Origin: QNYQ01 sp964542985
Lineage (GTDB): Archaea > Thermoproteota > Thermoprotei_A > Sulfolobales > Pyrodictiaceae
Reading direction: 5' to 3'
Length of the DNA stretch: 12,262 nt
Assembly: GCA_964542985.1 (NCBI GenBank)
Contig: CAZIWH010000051.1
Coordinates: 1 to 12,262, forward strand
Position numbers and translations under genes: made by a program. The notes beneath the pieces are model-generated. The model was not told where the DNA came from and did no database searches. It was given only the letters and a program-made list of their open reading frames with translations. Below are positions 1 to 6,771 of this stretch, one piece after another. The stretch's first letter is position 1. Each line of letters begins with the position of its first letter.

Positions 1-1
1 C

Positions 2-79
2 CTCGCCTTCCCTAAACTCCACACTATCCAGCGGCTTCAGCACGCCCTTCTCGTATCTTACTCTTATAACCTTAGACAA
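2..79 (-). CDS. DUF104/AF2212-type antitoxin-like protein, N-terminal fragment (cut by left window edge)
   Basis: Only the first 26 codons are visible; the gene runs off the left edge. The translation from a TTG codon at 79 begins MSKVIRVRYEKGVLKPL and continues DSVEFREGE. The layout 'short beta strand, Y-E-x-G-V-L-K-P-L, then an acidic turn with E-G-E' is the signature of the AF2212/DUF104 family, small archaeal proteins usually about 60 to 80 residues long that sit next to PIN-domain (VapC-like) toxins and act as antitoxins. No ATG or GTG lies in a better position, and the family motif begins directly at this TTG. There is no clear Shine-Dalgarno site, but a TATA-like box about 24 bases upstream fits a leaderless mRNA. 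A PIN toxin partner would be expected beyond the left edge and cannot be seen. The family call rests on recognised pattern over a short stretch. Confidence 0.72.
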   Translation of the reverse strand, partial: MSKVIRVRYEKGVLKPLDSVEFREGE

Positions 80-98
80 TTCAAAGCCCCCCGCCTGG

Positions 99-107
99 AT
101 ATTATAG
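99..107 (-). promoter_or_regulatory. Putative archaeal TATA box for the antitoxin-like gene
   Basis: Read on the minus strand this is CTATAATAT, an AT-rich octamer in otherwise GC-rich DNA. Its centre lies about 24 bases upstream of the TTG start at 79. Archaeal TATA boxes centre about 26 to 27 bases before the transcription start, so transcription would begin at or within a few bases of the start codon, i.e. a leaderless mRNA, which agrees with the missing Shine-Dalgarno site. No convincing BRE is visible just upstream. Confidence 0.5.
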
Positions 108-140
108 TGTAAAGGCAATTAGCCTTTCCTGTAGGTTAGG

Positions 141-350
141 TGTTTCCAGGTTATCCGCTCTGATATCCATGGCGATAAGCATTTGTGAAGAGTGTTTCCA
201 TTTTATGGTTCCCACTGGGAAACATGGTTTACATGTCTCGGGCCTTCGGGGGCGGCGGCTCGCAGGTCCCTAATCCCAGCGGGTCTGCCGCAGTCTTGTC
301 CTTATGATTATCGTGCAACTGTGCTGTGGAGACCGAGGATTGTGGAAACA
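141..350. repeat. Dispersed TGTTTCCA motif, four copies in two orientations
   Basis: TGTTTCCA occurs on the plus strand at 141-148 and 193-200 and on the minus strand at 343-350 (plus-strand TGGAAACA). A fourth copy, one base shorter, lies on the minus strand at 218-224 (GGAAACA). Order along the plus strand is forward, forward, reverse, reverse. Several exact copies of a 7 to 8 base word in about 210 bases exceed chance for this composition. The copies could be binding sites for a regulator or parts of RNA stems; nothing in the sequence decides which. Confidence 0.45.
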
Positions 351-374
351 AGTGTGCCGCCCCGGTGTACGTCG

Positions 375-1445
375 TTAGGTTACCACGGTGCTGAGTCGGC
401 TCCTAGCTGCTGCCATCTTTATCTCGCGTGCTATTCTCCTGCCTGTGCTCATTGGCTCGTTCCAGTAGAGCTGCGTGTAGCTGCTGCCGGCTATGTAGAG
501 ATTTGTGCCGGCCACTATTCTGCCTGAGAACTCGAATACCTTTATCTCCAGGCTTGGGGTGACTATGCTCTCCAGCGAGTATGGGCCTATGATGCCTGGG
601 GGTAGTTCTCTCGCGGTCTGCTCCACTAGCCTCTTACCATAGTCGTATATGCGGGGCAGCAGGCTCTCCCTCATGGCTAGCGGGATGTTACCTACCACTA
701 CGAATGAGGGCTCCACGTCCTGGGCGTAGCCTGGGGGGAGGCGGCGGAGGCCATCCACGTTGCTCTCATATCTAATGTCGGCGCCCATTATCTCTACTCT
801 GTCCAGTAGGGGGCTGTAGAAGTAGTGGTAGTAGGCCGGCACGCCGACCACGTACTCCTGTATAATCGCCTCGGAGGGGCTGCGTATTACTCCGCGTGAG
901 GCTAGCTCTCTCAGCCTCTCCCTGGCTTCTCGTATGCTCTTGGCTAGGAAGTAGCCTCTGCCGCCCTTGGCTCCCGGGAGCTTTACTATGAAGAGCCCGG
1001 TGGCGTCCTCGTCGAGCCTGTAGACCCTTGGGGTCGGTATGCCCGCTCTCTCTAGGAGGCCCATTTTCTCCTCCTGGCTCGCCTCTACGCGGATGAGGCT
1101 GCGCAGCCCGAATATGGGTACGCGTATCTCCTCCGCACAGCGTGGGCCCACGTACTCTACGAGGCTTCCGTGGGGCACTAGTATCGCGTTAAGCGTTCTC
1201 AGCGTCTCGGCTGTCCTGTCCCTGCATATTTCTCTCCACTCGTCGACGAGTATCACGTGGTCCACCAGGTGGCTGAACTCGGCGTAGAACTGGAGCCTGC
1301 TATGCGTCGCTACCAGTACTGTCTGGAGCCCCTCGAGCTTGGCTCCGTGGAGTATCTGTAGCGCCGTGTGGCTCGCGAGCACCGCTACAGATACCCTGTC
1401 GGTGTCGTAGTGCTCAACTATCTCCCTGCCCGGGGCGTCCGCCAT
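375..1445 (-). CDS. purP: FAICAR synthetase PurP (canonical copy)
   Basis: PurP is the archaeal ATP-grasp ligase that formylates AICAR to FAICAR with formate and ATP, replacing the folate-dependent PurH step. The 356-residue length matches the family. Visible family motifs: the N-terminal substrate-site ASHTALQIL (24-32), VPHGSL (90-95), the glycine-rich ATP loop LPGAKGGRGYF (156-166), HYFYSP (207-212), RYESNVDG (225-232), ESLLP (260-264), the C-terminal ATP/Mg-site region FEFSGRIVAGTN (304-315), and the closing MSTGRRIAREIK. All motifs compare well with characterised archaeal PurPs such as that of Methanocaldococcus jannaschii; one small difference is FSGRI where FSARI is usual. The ATG start at 1445 lies three bases after the purE stop with GAGGCGTGA just upstream. 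It is the last gene of the operon. Of the two PurPs here, this is the one I expect to catalyse the step. Confidence 0.93.
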   Translation of the reverse strand: MADAPGREIVEHYDTDRVSVAVLASHTALQILHGAKLEGLQTVLVATHSRLQFYAEFSHLVDHVILVDEWREICRDRTAETLRTLNAILVPHGSLVEYVGPRCAEEIRVPIFGLRSLIRVEASQEEKMGLLERAGIPTPRVYRLDEDATGLFIVKLPGAKGGRGYFLAKSIREARERLRELASRGVIRSPSEAIIQEYVVGVPAYYHYFYSPLLDRVEIMGADIRYESNVDGLRRLPPGYAQDVEPSFVVVGNIPLAMRESLLPRIYDYGKRLVEQTARELPPGIIGPYSLESIVTPSLEIKVFEFSGRIVAGTNLYIAGSSYTQLYWNEPMSTGRRIAREIKMAAARSRLSTVVT

Positions 1446-1448
1446 GGC

Positions 1449-1877
1449 TCACGCCTCGCGCCGGCACTTGCCCGCAACGCTGAGTATGCGGAGCGCCAGG
1501 TGGGCCGCGTTCTCGGCTGCCCCGATGCCGACCGTAGCTACTGGCACGCCACGCGGCATCTGTACCGTCGAGAGGAGAGCGTCTATGCCGTTAAGGGGGC
1601 CTACGGGCAGCGGCACGCCTATGACAGGTTTAGCCGTCCTGGAGGCTATGTAGCCTGGAAGCGCTGCCGAGAGACCTGCCATTGCTATATAGACGTCCAC
1701 CGTGCTGCTCGTCCTTACTATGAACTCGTCGAGCCTCTTGGGGGAGCGGTGGGCGCTAAGAACCTCCACCTCTACCTCTACGCCGGCCTCTCGGAGCAGC
1801 CCGGCGGCCCTCTCCGCGTACTCCAGATCACTTCTACTGCCGACGACTATGGCTACACGGGCCCCGGTGCACTCCAC
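1449..1877 (-). CDS. purE: PurE, 5-(carboxyamino)imidazole ribonucleotide mutase or AIR carboxylase
   Basis: PurE places the C4 carboxyl group on the imidazole ring of AIR, acting either as N5-CAIR mutase (class I, with PurK) or as a direct AIR carboxylase (class II). From GTG 1877 it is 142 residues with GSRSD (13-17), SAHRSP (41-46), a third loop AGLSAALPG (67-75) and the core LNGIDALLSTVQMPRGVPV (95-113). The third loop normally reads AAHLPG; here the histidine is alanine (residue 72), an unusual change at an active-site loop. The start at GTG 1877 is preferred over GTG 1886 or ATG 1883 because a full GAGGTGAT site ends four bases upstream of it, whereas it overlaps the alternatives. No purK is in the window, so class I versus class II chemistry is unresolved. 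Confidence 0.9.
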   Translation of the reverse strand: MECTGARVAIVVGSRSDLEYAERAAGLLREAGVEVEVEVLSAHRSPKRLDEFIVRTSSTVDVYIAMAGLSAALPGYIASRTAKPVIGVPLPVGPLNGIDALLSTVQMPRGVPVATVGIGAAENAAHLALRILSVAGKCRREA

Positions 1878-1881
1878 CGGC

Positions 1882-1889
1882 ATCACCTC
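1882..1889 (-). promoter_or_regulatory. Shine-Dalgarno site of purE, overlapping the upstream stop codon
   Basis: The minus strand reads GAGGTGAT, a perfect eight-base complement of the usual archaeal 16S 3' end. It includes two bases of the TGA stop of the upstream purP paralog, so ribosomes ending there sit on the purE site. It lies four bases before GTG 1877 and fixes that codon as the likely start. Confidence 0.75.
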
Positions 1890-2997
1890 ACGTTATTATC
1901 TTGTCTAGACAGTCTTTCTCAATACACGTTTTTATCTCCATGGCTATCCTCCTGCCCATGCTCACGGGCTTGCCGAAGTAGAGCTTGCTGTACTGGCTCC
2001 CCAGGCCCATGTAGGCGTTGGTGCCGCCTCCTATCCTCGTGGCCACGTCGAACACTACTACATCCAGGTCGGGCGTCACTATTAGCTGGAGGGTGAAGGG
2101 CCCTATTATCCCGGGTGGCTCGGCCCTCTTGGTGGCTTCTACGAAGGCGTCTCCTATCTCGAACAGCTTGACCAGCATCCTCTCCCTTATAGTCACGGGC
2201 TCGTGGCCTATCTCGACATACTCTACGTCTAGGACACGTAGGAGCTCCAGCTGCAGGTCAGCTGTCATCCTTAGGAAGCCGTCGAGGTTCGTCTGTATCC
2301 TCCTATCTATGCTGAGCAGCTCCACGTCCCCTCGAGCTATGCTCCTAAAGTAGTTCACGTTGAAGTGGGCTCCCACCACGAGTTCCTCGATAGAGGCGTT
2401 TGCCAGGTCCTCCCTCCTCACCACGCCGTCCCGCTCTAGGCGGCTGAGCTTGCGCCAGAAGTCATCCCTGTCCACTGCGACGAAGAAGCCGCGTTCGACC
2501 CGCTTCCTGGCGTGCGGCATCTTCACTATCACCGGCCTGTCTATCTCGTCCGGGTCGCGGTATGTCCTCGGCCTCCTTATGCCCGCCATGTCGAGCAGCT
2601 TGTAGTAGTTCTTCTCGCCGCTCCTCTCCTCGTAGCGGAGGAGGCGCCTGTTGCCGAACACTGGTACGGGGAGAGAGTTCTCTATCACGTCGTAGCCCAC
2701 GTATACCGCGAAGCTGCGGTTCGGCACGATTACCGCGTTCTCCCTGCGGAGGAGCCTCACTACGCCCTCGCTGGCCAGATCCCTGAACCTCTTCATTACT
2801 ATGGCCTTGTCCACTATTCTCTTGAAGCGTAGGTAGGGCTTCTCCCTGCCCTCCTGGCAGAGGGCTATCGTGTGGAACCCCTCATCCTTCGCCCCGTCGA
2901 ACACGTCGAGCGCCGAGTGGCTCGCGACCGCGGCTATGCTCAGGGACGAGGGATCGTAGCCCCGGAGAAGCTCCGCGGGATCCAGGCTAGTACTCAA
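1888..2997 (-). CDS. purP: Divergent PurP paralog (ATP-grasp, degenerate glycine loop)
   Basis: It is clearly a PurP family member: about 369 residues from TTG 2997, N-terminal ASHSALDVFDGAKDEGF, VPVFGNRRLLRYE, PPGIIGPFTLQLIVTPDL, RIGGGTN and the closing MGRRIAMEIK. Several conserved sites differ from the canonical copy: VPHGS is VPNRS; the ATP-loop GAKGGRGYF is HARKRVERGFF (residues 162-172), without the glycine run; HYFYSP is NYFRSI; RYESNVDG is RIQTNLDG (about 233-240); RESLL is RERML. ATP and nucleotide binding are therefore probably changed or lost. It may be a partner subunit of the canonical PurP or act on a related substrate; archaea often carry several PurP paralogs of uncertain role. 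TTG 2997 is preferred because GGGGTG lies six bases upstream; GTG 3006 would add three residues and has no ribosome site. It overlaps purM by 11 bases. Confidence 0.85.
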   Translation of the reverse strand: MSTSLDPAELLRGYDPSSLSIAAVASHSALDVFDGAKDEGFHTIALCQEGREKPYLRFKRIVDKAIVMKRFRDLASEGVVRLLRRENAVIVPNRSFAVYVGYDVIENSLPVPVFGNRRLLRYEERSGEKNYYKLLDMAGIRRPRTYRDPDEIDRPVIVKMPHARKRVERGFFVAVDRDDFWRKLSRLERDGVVRREDLANASIEELVVGAHFNVNYFRSIARGDVELLSIDRRIQTNLDGFLRMTADLQLELLRVLDVEYVEIGHEPVTIRERMLVKLFEIGDAFVEATKRAEPPGIIGPFTLQLIVTPDLDVVVFDVATRIGGGTNAYMGLGSQYSKLYFGKPVSMGRRIAMEIKTCIEKDCLDKIIT

Positions 2998-4006
2998 GCC
3001 TCCCACCCCAGGGGGTGTAGACCGTTAGGCCAGGAGGCCCCTCAACGATCCTCCCGAGGCGGAAAACCTTGAACCCGTGACTCTCCATGTGCTCTTCGAG
3101 GAGTTCTGCCTTGTCCTCGGGCGTGGATAGGACGAGCCCAACGCCCATGTTGAACACCCTATACATTTCCTCTGGCTCCACGTCTCCGAGCTCCATGAGT
3201 GCCGTGAACACTGGGGGCGGCTCCGGCGCCTCTATTATCGCGTGCAGTCTAGGGCCGAGCATCCTCTTTATCTTCGTGAAGCCGCCTCCCGTTATATGGG
3301 CGGCTGCGTTGAGGAGCCCCTTCTCAATAGCCTTTACAAGGGCCTTCGAGTATATGAGGGTTGGCTTGCTCAGCTCCTCCCCGAAGTCCACGTTCCCGTA
3401 GCGGACGCTGTATCCTCCAAGCTTCTCCAGCAGGATTTTCCTCGCTAGGCTGTAGCCGTTGGCGTGAAGACCGTTGCTCGCCACACCCAGCAGCACGTCG
3501 CCCGGCCTAGCCTCCCCGGGGTAGGATGACCCGACGGGGACTCCTAGCGCGGCGCAGACAACGTCATAGCCGTTGGCCAGGTCGGGTAGTATCGCGGTTT
3601 CACCGCCAACCAGGGCGGCCCCCGCCTCCACCGCCGCGCGCGCTATGCCCTCCATTATCTCGGTGTAAGCGTCTACGTCGCTGCGCGGCATAGCTATATA
3701 GTCGCTCAGGGCTATGGGCTTGAAGCCGGCCACAGCGAGATCGTTGACGTTCATGGCTACACAGTCCCAGCCGGCGACCCAGAGCCTCCCGGTCTCCTCG
3801 AGTACAAGCGTCTTAGTGCCGACGCCATCCATGTGCAGCGCCAGCTTCAAACCCATTACCCTCAGCCAGGGGGAGTAGCCTCCGACTCCGCCAGCCTCTA
3901 CTCCGGCAGCCCTCAGCGTGTAGGATACGGCCCTGGCGGCCGCCTCGTGCATGAGCTTATGCTTCTCGAGGCTCACACCGGCACGGCTGTAGCTCCACTT
4001 CTTCAC
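2987..4006 (-). CDS. purM: PurM, phosphoribosylformylglycinamidine cyclo-ligase (AIR synthetase)
   Basis: PurM closes the imidazole ring, converting FGAM to AIR with ATP, in the cytoplasm. The 339-residue product has the normal family length and motif order: the N-terminal YSRAGVSLE, the nucleotide-site HMDGVGTKT (58-66), the loop around D81 and NVNDL (86-90), GGETA (134-138), GLHANGYSLAR and the C-terminal ITGGGFTKIKR. All are typical of PurM and of the PurM/PurL/ThiL superfamily fold. It begins with GTG at 4006, and that GTG overlaps the TGA of purT (GTGA arrangement), with GAGG stretches just upstream; its 3' end overlaps the divergent purP gene. Nothing suggests loss of function. Confidence 0.95.
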   Translation of the reverse strand: MKKWSYSRAGVSLEKHKLMHEAAARAVSYTLRAAGVEAGGVGGYSPWLRVMGLKLALHMDGVGTKTLVLEETGRLWVAGWDCVAMNVNDLAVAGFKPIALSDYIAMPRSDVDAYTEIMEGIARAAVEAGAALVGGETAILPDLANGYDVVCAALGVPVGSSYPGEARPGDVLLGVASNGLHANGYSLARKILLEKLGGYSVRYGNVDFGEELSKPTLIYSKALVKAIEKGLLNAAAHITGGGFTKIKRMLGPRLHAIIEAPEPPPVFTALMELGDVEPEEMYRVFNMGVGLVLSTPEDKAELLEEHMESHGFKVFRLGRIVEGPPGLTVYTPWGGRLEY

Positions 4007-5238
4007 CGCCGCCTCGCCTCCACTTGCAGTATCCTAGCCGCCTCCCGGGCCCTCCTCCTGGCCTCCTCGACGCTCTCAGCCCTGGCTAGCACCACTGCCA
4101 TCCGGCGCCCCTTGTAGGTGAATGGCTTCCCGAACCACCTGACGTCGATGCCTCTCATAGCTAGTGCGCGGTATACGCCGCTGAGCCTGGGGAACCAGGC
4201 ATTCTCCGTGTCCGCGTATACGGCGTAGCTGGCCGCTGGTGTGAGGAGCTTGACCTCGGGCACCGGCAGGCCTATGGCCGCCCTCACGTGGACAGCGAAC
4301 TCGCTAACGTCCTGGCTGGCGAGCGTGACTAGCCCCGTGTCATGGGGTCTCGGCGATACCTCGCTGAACAGGAGCCTGCCGTCTCTTGTGAGTAGCAGCT
4401 CTACGCCGTAAACCCCGACGCCTCCCAGCGCCTCCGCGACAGTCCTGGCTATTCTCTTGGCCTCCCCGAGGAGGCTGCGCCGCTCAGAGGGCTGCCACGA
4501 CTCCACGTAGTGGTAGCGGCCGTATCTCCAGTGCTCCACGGGCTCCATGGTGCTTGTCCTCGGCCTGCCGTCGTCCCCGATCCAGCGGTAAGCCAGCACG
4601 GTGAACTCTGCCTCGAGGGCTACGAACTCCTCTACTATTACCCTCCTGCTGGAGCCGCGTGCATGCCTCACGGATTCCTCGTATGCTTTCTCGACTAGCC
4701 TCTTTGACGGCTCGTCCACCTTTACGTGGCCGTGGCCGCTGCTGCTCATCTCTGGCTTCAGCAGGCAAGGGTATCCCACTTTCTCGCAGGCCTCGTATGC
4801 CTCCTCACCGCTCTCCGCGAAGGCATACCTTGTCGTTGGGAGCCCTAGCTTCTCGGCTGCGAACCTCCTCAACTCTATACGGTTCATAGCAAGCTTGACT
4901 GCCAGCGCGTTTGGCGTAACGTGGAACCCCCTGGACTCCAGCTCCAGCAGCGCATCAGTGTTAACAGCCTCTATTTCGGGTATAACTGCAAGGGGCTTCT
5001 CCCTCTCCACAATGGTCTTCAAAGCCTCAGCGTTCATCATGTCCACCACGTACCTGCGATGAGCTACATGCATGGCCGGGGCCCAGTCGTAGCGATCCAC
5101 AACCACTACCTCTAGGCCGAGCCTCTGAGCCTCCAGGGCAATCTCCTTGCCCAGCTCTCCTCCGCCGAGGAGCACTACCCTCGCGGAATCGGGGCCCGTC
5201 GGGGAGGGGAGGCTTTCAAGGGGCCTAGGCACGCCCAT
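4003..5238 (-). CDS. purT: PurT, formate-dependent GAR transformylase
   Basis: PurT makes FGAR from GAR, formate and ATP through a formyl-phosphate intermediate; it replaces the folate-dependent PurN. The 411-residue product aligns by eye with the E. coli family (392 residues) from end to end: VVLLGGGELGKE (21-32), DRYDWAPAMHVAHR (48-61), IPEIEAVNTD (86-95), LAMNR (116-120), ATP-grasp KPEMSSSGHGH (161-171), ESWQP (246-250), GVYGVELLL (275-283) and the metal-site SEVSPRPHDTG (292-302), LASQDVSEFAVHVRA. The closely related PurK lacks several of these, so PurT is the better call. The loop usually reads SSSGKGQ; here it is SSSGHGH. The ATG at 5238 follows the only sizeable gap in the operon (36 bases) and its ribosome site is weak (GGGGTGGTG), so the start is a little less certain than the identity. 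Confidence 0.95.
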   Translation of the reverse strand: MGVPRPLESLPSPTGPDSARVVLLGGGELGKEIALEAQRLGLEVVVVDRYDWAPAMHVAHRRYVVDMMNAEALKTIVEREKPLAVIPEIEAVNTDALLELESRGFHVTPNALAVKLAMNRIELRRFAAEKLGLPTTRYAFAESGEEAYEACEKVGYPCLLKPEMSSSGHGHVKVDEPSKRLVEKAYEESVRHARGSSRRVIVEEFVALEAEFTVLAYRWIGDDGRPRTSTMEPVEHWRYGRYHYVESWQPSERRSLLGEAKRIARTVAEALGGVGVYGVELLLTRDGRLLFSEVSPRPHDTGLVTLASQDVSEFAVHVRAAIGLPVPEVKLLTPAASYAVYADTENAWFPRLSGVYRALAMRGIDVRWFGKPFTYKGRRMAVVLARAESVEEARRRAREAARILQVEARRR

Positions 5239-5274
5239 CCATGCACCACCCCCTTGTGACCACGAAGCCCAGGG

Positions 5275-6759
5275 TCAACTGTAGTCATGGATGATGAGGC
5301 CTCTACCGGGCACCCAGTCGTAGATGCTCGTCAGCCCCTTCTCCCTGCGCCTCGTGTACGCTATCCTCGCCAGCCTGGCTGCCTCCGTCCTCTGTGCGAG
5401 CAGCTCCCGTGAACCAATGTCCCAGCGGTGGAACAAGGGATGGCCATCGAGGAGCCTAACCGTGGCGAGGACTCTCTCGGCCCTACGGGAGGCCTCCTCG
5501 AAGCCACGTCTACTGGGGCACACTACCTCCACAAGCCTGGAGCCGGTGGAGACGAGTGTGCCGTCGCTTCTCTGCTCCACGCCCCCGTAGAGGACTACGC
5601 AGCCATTCTCCCTGGCCACTGACTCGTCTACGGCGACGGGATGCCCCCTAGCCATTCCCCGGTCCAGGGGATAGCCGGCGGGGGCCGCCGCCTTCACCAC
5701 TACGTAGGTGTCGCAGCTCAGCCTCAGCCTGTAGCCCGGGAGCCTCCTGGAGGCCGCCCTGTCTAGGAGCTCGAAGAAGCTGCTCTCAACCAGGTAGATG
5801 AGGGCCCCCGTCTCCGGGTCGCCGAACCTGGAGTAGTATTCTATGAGCGTTGGCCCCCACAGCCCTGTTAGCATCATCTGCCCGCTAAGTGTGCCCACGT
5901 ACGGCCTCCCGGTCTCCCTGCTGAGGGCCCTCACTGTGGACTCAAGTATGTCCACCGTCTCACGGTACTCCCTCTCAGTTATGAACGGGAGTGTTCTACA
6001 GGGCCCGGCTATCGCGCCCATGCCTCCCGTCTCGGGCCCCACGTCGAGAGGGTAGGCATGGGGATGGTCCTGCACCGCCGGCAACGGGACAACCGCGGCT
6101 CCATCAGTTACAGCCATCACTGTGTACTCTACGCCGTCAACCCTCTCCTCGACCAGTATGACGTGCTCTAGGCTGCCATACTTCTCTCGCATCTTGTCCG
6201 CCAGAGCAGCTGCGTAGCCCGAGGCCGTCTCTCTGGCGGCCCCCGCTAGGTGCTCATAGGGCTCGGAGAACACCCGTACCCCGCTGCCGCCGGCCTGGCG
6301 GGCTGGCTTGACGACCACATCCCCCGCCTGCCTGGCATAGGCTGCTGCCTCCCGTGGGTCCCGGAACGCCTTGAAGCGCAGCCTGCCCGGTATGCGGTGG
6401 CGCCACATGAGGCTCCGGGCGTAGGCTTTGTCCATCTCTATTCTGGCTAGCTCGGCGTCCGGGCCGTATACCGTGAAGCCTCTGTCCCTAAGCGCGTCGG
6501 CTACCCCGGCGAAGAGGGGCTCCTCAGGGCCTATGACCACCAGGTCTGGAGACGCCTCCTCGGCTGCCCTGGCCACCGCCTCCGGGCTGGCCGTGTCAGC
6601 TATATAGAGGCGGCCGGAGGTGGCGGAGGCCGCCCGCGCTATGCCCGGGTTTACGCGCTTCATTACTGCGCTTATCCTGGGCTCCTCCGGGCTCCTTGCA
6701 AGCATTAGGGCTAGAGCGTGCTCCCTCGCACCCTCGCCGACGAGCAGGACATGTGGCAT
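5275..6759 (-). CDS. purD: PurD, phosphoribosylamine-glycine ligase (GAR synthetase)
   Basis: PurD joins glycine to 5-phosphoribosylamine with ATP to form GAR, step two of the pathway. It is an ATP-grasp enzyme like PurT and PurP. From ATG 6759 it has 494 residues, longer than the roughly 430 of E. coli. Motifs: VGEGAREHALAL (7-18), GPEEPLFAG (77-85), VVVKPARQAGGSGVRV (148-163), the family signature QDHPHAYPLDVGPETGGMGA (230-249) and SRFGDPETGAL (310-320). The C-terminal end (FHRWDIG and after) continues past the bacterial end. ATG 6759 is chosen over GTG 6777 because GAGGTGA ends five bases before it. The gap to the upstream PurF-like gene is five bases, so phosphoribosylamine synthesis and use are encoded side by side, which suits an unstable intermediate. 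Confidence 0.95.
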   Translation of the reverse strand: MPHVLLVGEGAREHALALMLARSPEEPRISAVMKRVNPGIARAASATSGRLYIADTASPEAVARAAEEASPDLVVIGPEEPLFAGVADALRDRGFTVYGPDAELARIEMDKAYARSLMWRHRIPGRLRFKAFRDPREAAAYARQAGDVVVKPARQAGGSGVRVFSEPYEHLAGAARETASGYAAALADKMREKYGSLEHVILVEERVDGVEYTVMAVTDGAAVVPLPAVQDHPHAYPLDVGPETGGMGAIAGPCRTLPFITEREYRETVDILESTVRALSRETGRPYVGTLSGQMMLTGLWGPTLIEYYSRFGDPETGALIYLVESSFFELLDRAASRRLPGYRLRLSCDTYVVVKAAAPAGYPLDRGMARGHPVAVDESVARENGCVVLYGGVEQRSDGTLVSTGSRLVEVVCPSRRGFEEASRRAERVLATVRLLDGHPLFHRWDIGSRELLAQRTEAARLARIAYTRRREKGLTSIYDWVPGRGLIIHDYS

Positions 6760-6764
6760 ACGTG

Positions 6765-6771
6765 TCACCTC
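6765..6771 (-). promoter_or_regulatory. Shine-Dalgarno site of purD, containing the upstream stop codon
   Basis: The minus strand reads GAGGTGA. The TGA is itself the stop codon of the PurF-like gene, and the site lies five bases before ATG 6759. This sets the purD start and implies tight coupling with the gene before it. Confidence 0.7.

Larger units (their letters stand above)
80..374. other. Intergenic region between the purine operon 3' end and the antitoxin-like gene
   Basis: This 295-base stretch holds no gene I can support. Minus-strand ATGs in it open reading frames of only about 16 codons or fewer. A plus-strand frame open from 192 to 527 runs antisense into purP, has a Cys/Ser/Arg-rich composition and no family resemblance. 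What the region does contain is the promoter of the antitoxin-like gene, repeated TGTTTCCA motifs, an imperfect hairpin at 205 to 225 (arms TTCCC/GGGAA plus ATG/CAT around one mismatch, three-base loop), and GC-rich inverted repeats between 249 and 363. No T-rich terminator typical of archaea is obvious after the purP stop. Confidence 0.6.

Noticed and set aside
231..300. Possible tRNA or other known RNA in the intergenic region
   Set aside because: No T-arm consensus (GGTTCRANYCC) or acceptor pairing on either strand, and no SRP or RNase P core motifs; only generic GC-rich stems.
141..350. CRISPR-like repeat array
   Set aside because: The repeated word is only 8 bases, copies are in mixed orientation and spacing is irregular (45, 17 and 119 bases).
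192..527. Plus-strand open frame of 111 codons spanning the intergenic region and the 3' end of purP
   Set aside because: About half of it is antisense to conserved purP coding sequence, the product is low-complexity in Cys/Ser/Ala with no family motif, and no ribosome site is evident.
1368..2096. Plus-strand open frame of 242 codons antisense to purP, purE and the purP paralog
   Set aside because: It crosses three well-supported minus-strand genes and shows no family features, so it is a shadow frame.
4003..5238. PurK rather than PurT
   Set aside because: PurK and PurT are related ATP-grasp enzymes, but SEVSPRPHDTG, AMHVAHR, IPEIEAV and the strong full-length resemblance to E. coli PurT favour PurT.
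5239..5274. Internal promoter before purT in the widest gap of the operon
   Set aside because: The 36 bases are GC-rich with no TATA-like element on the minus strand, so continued transcription through the gap is more likely.
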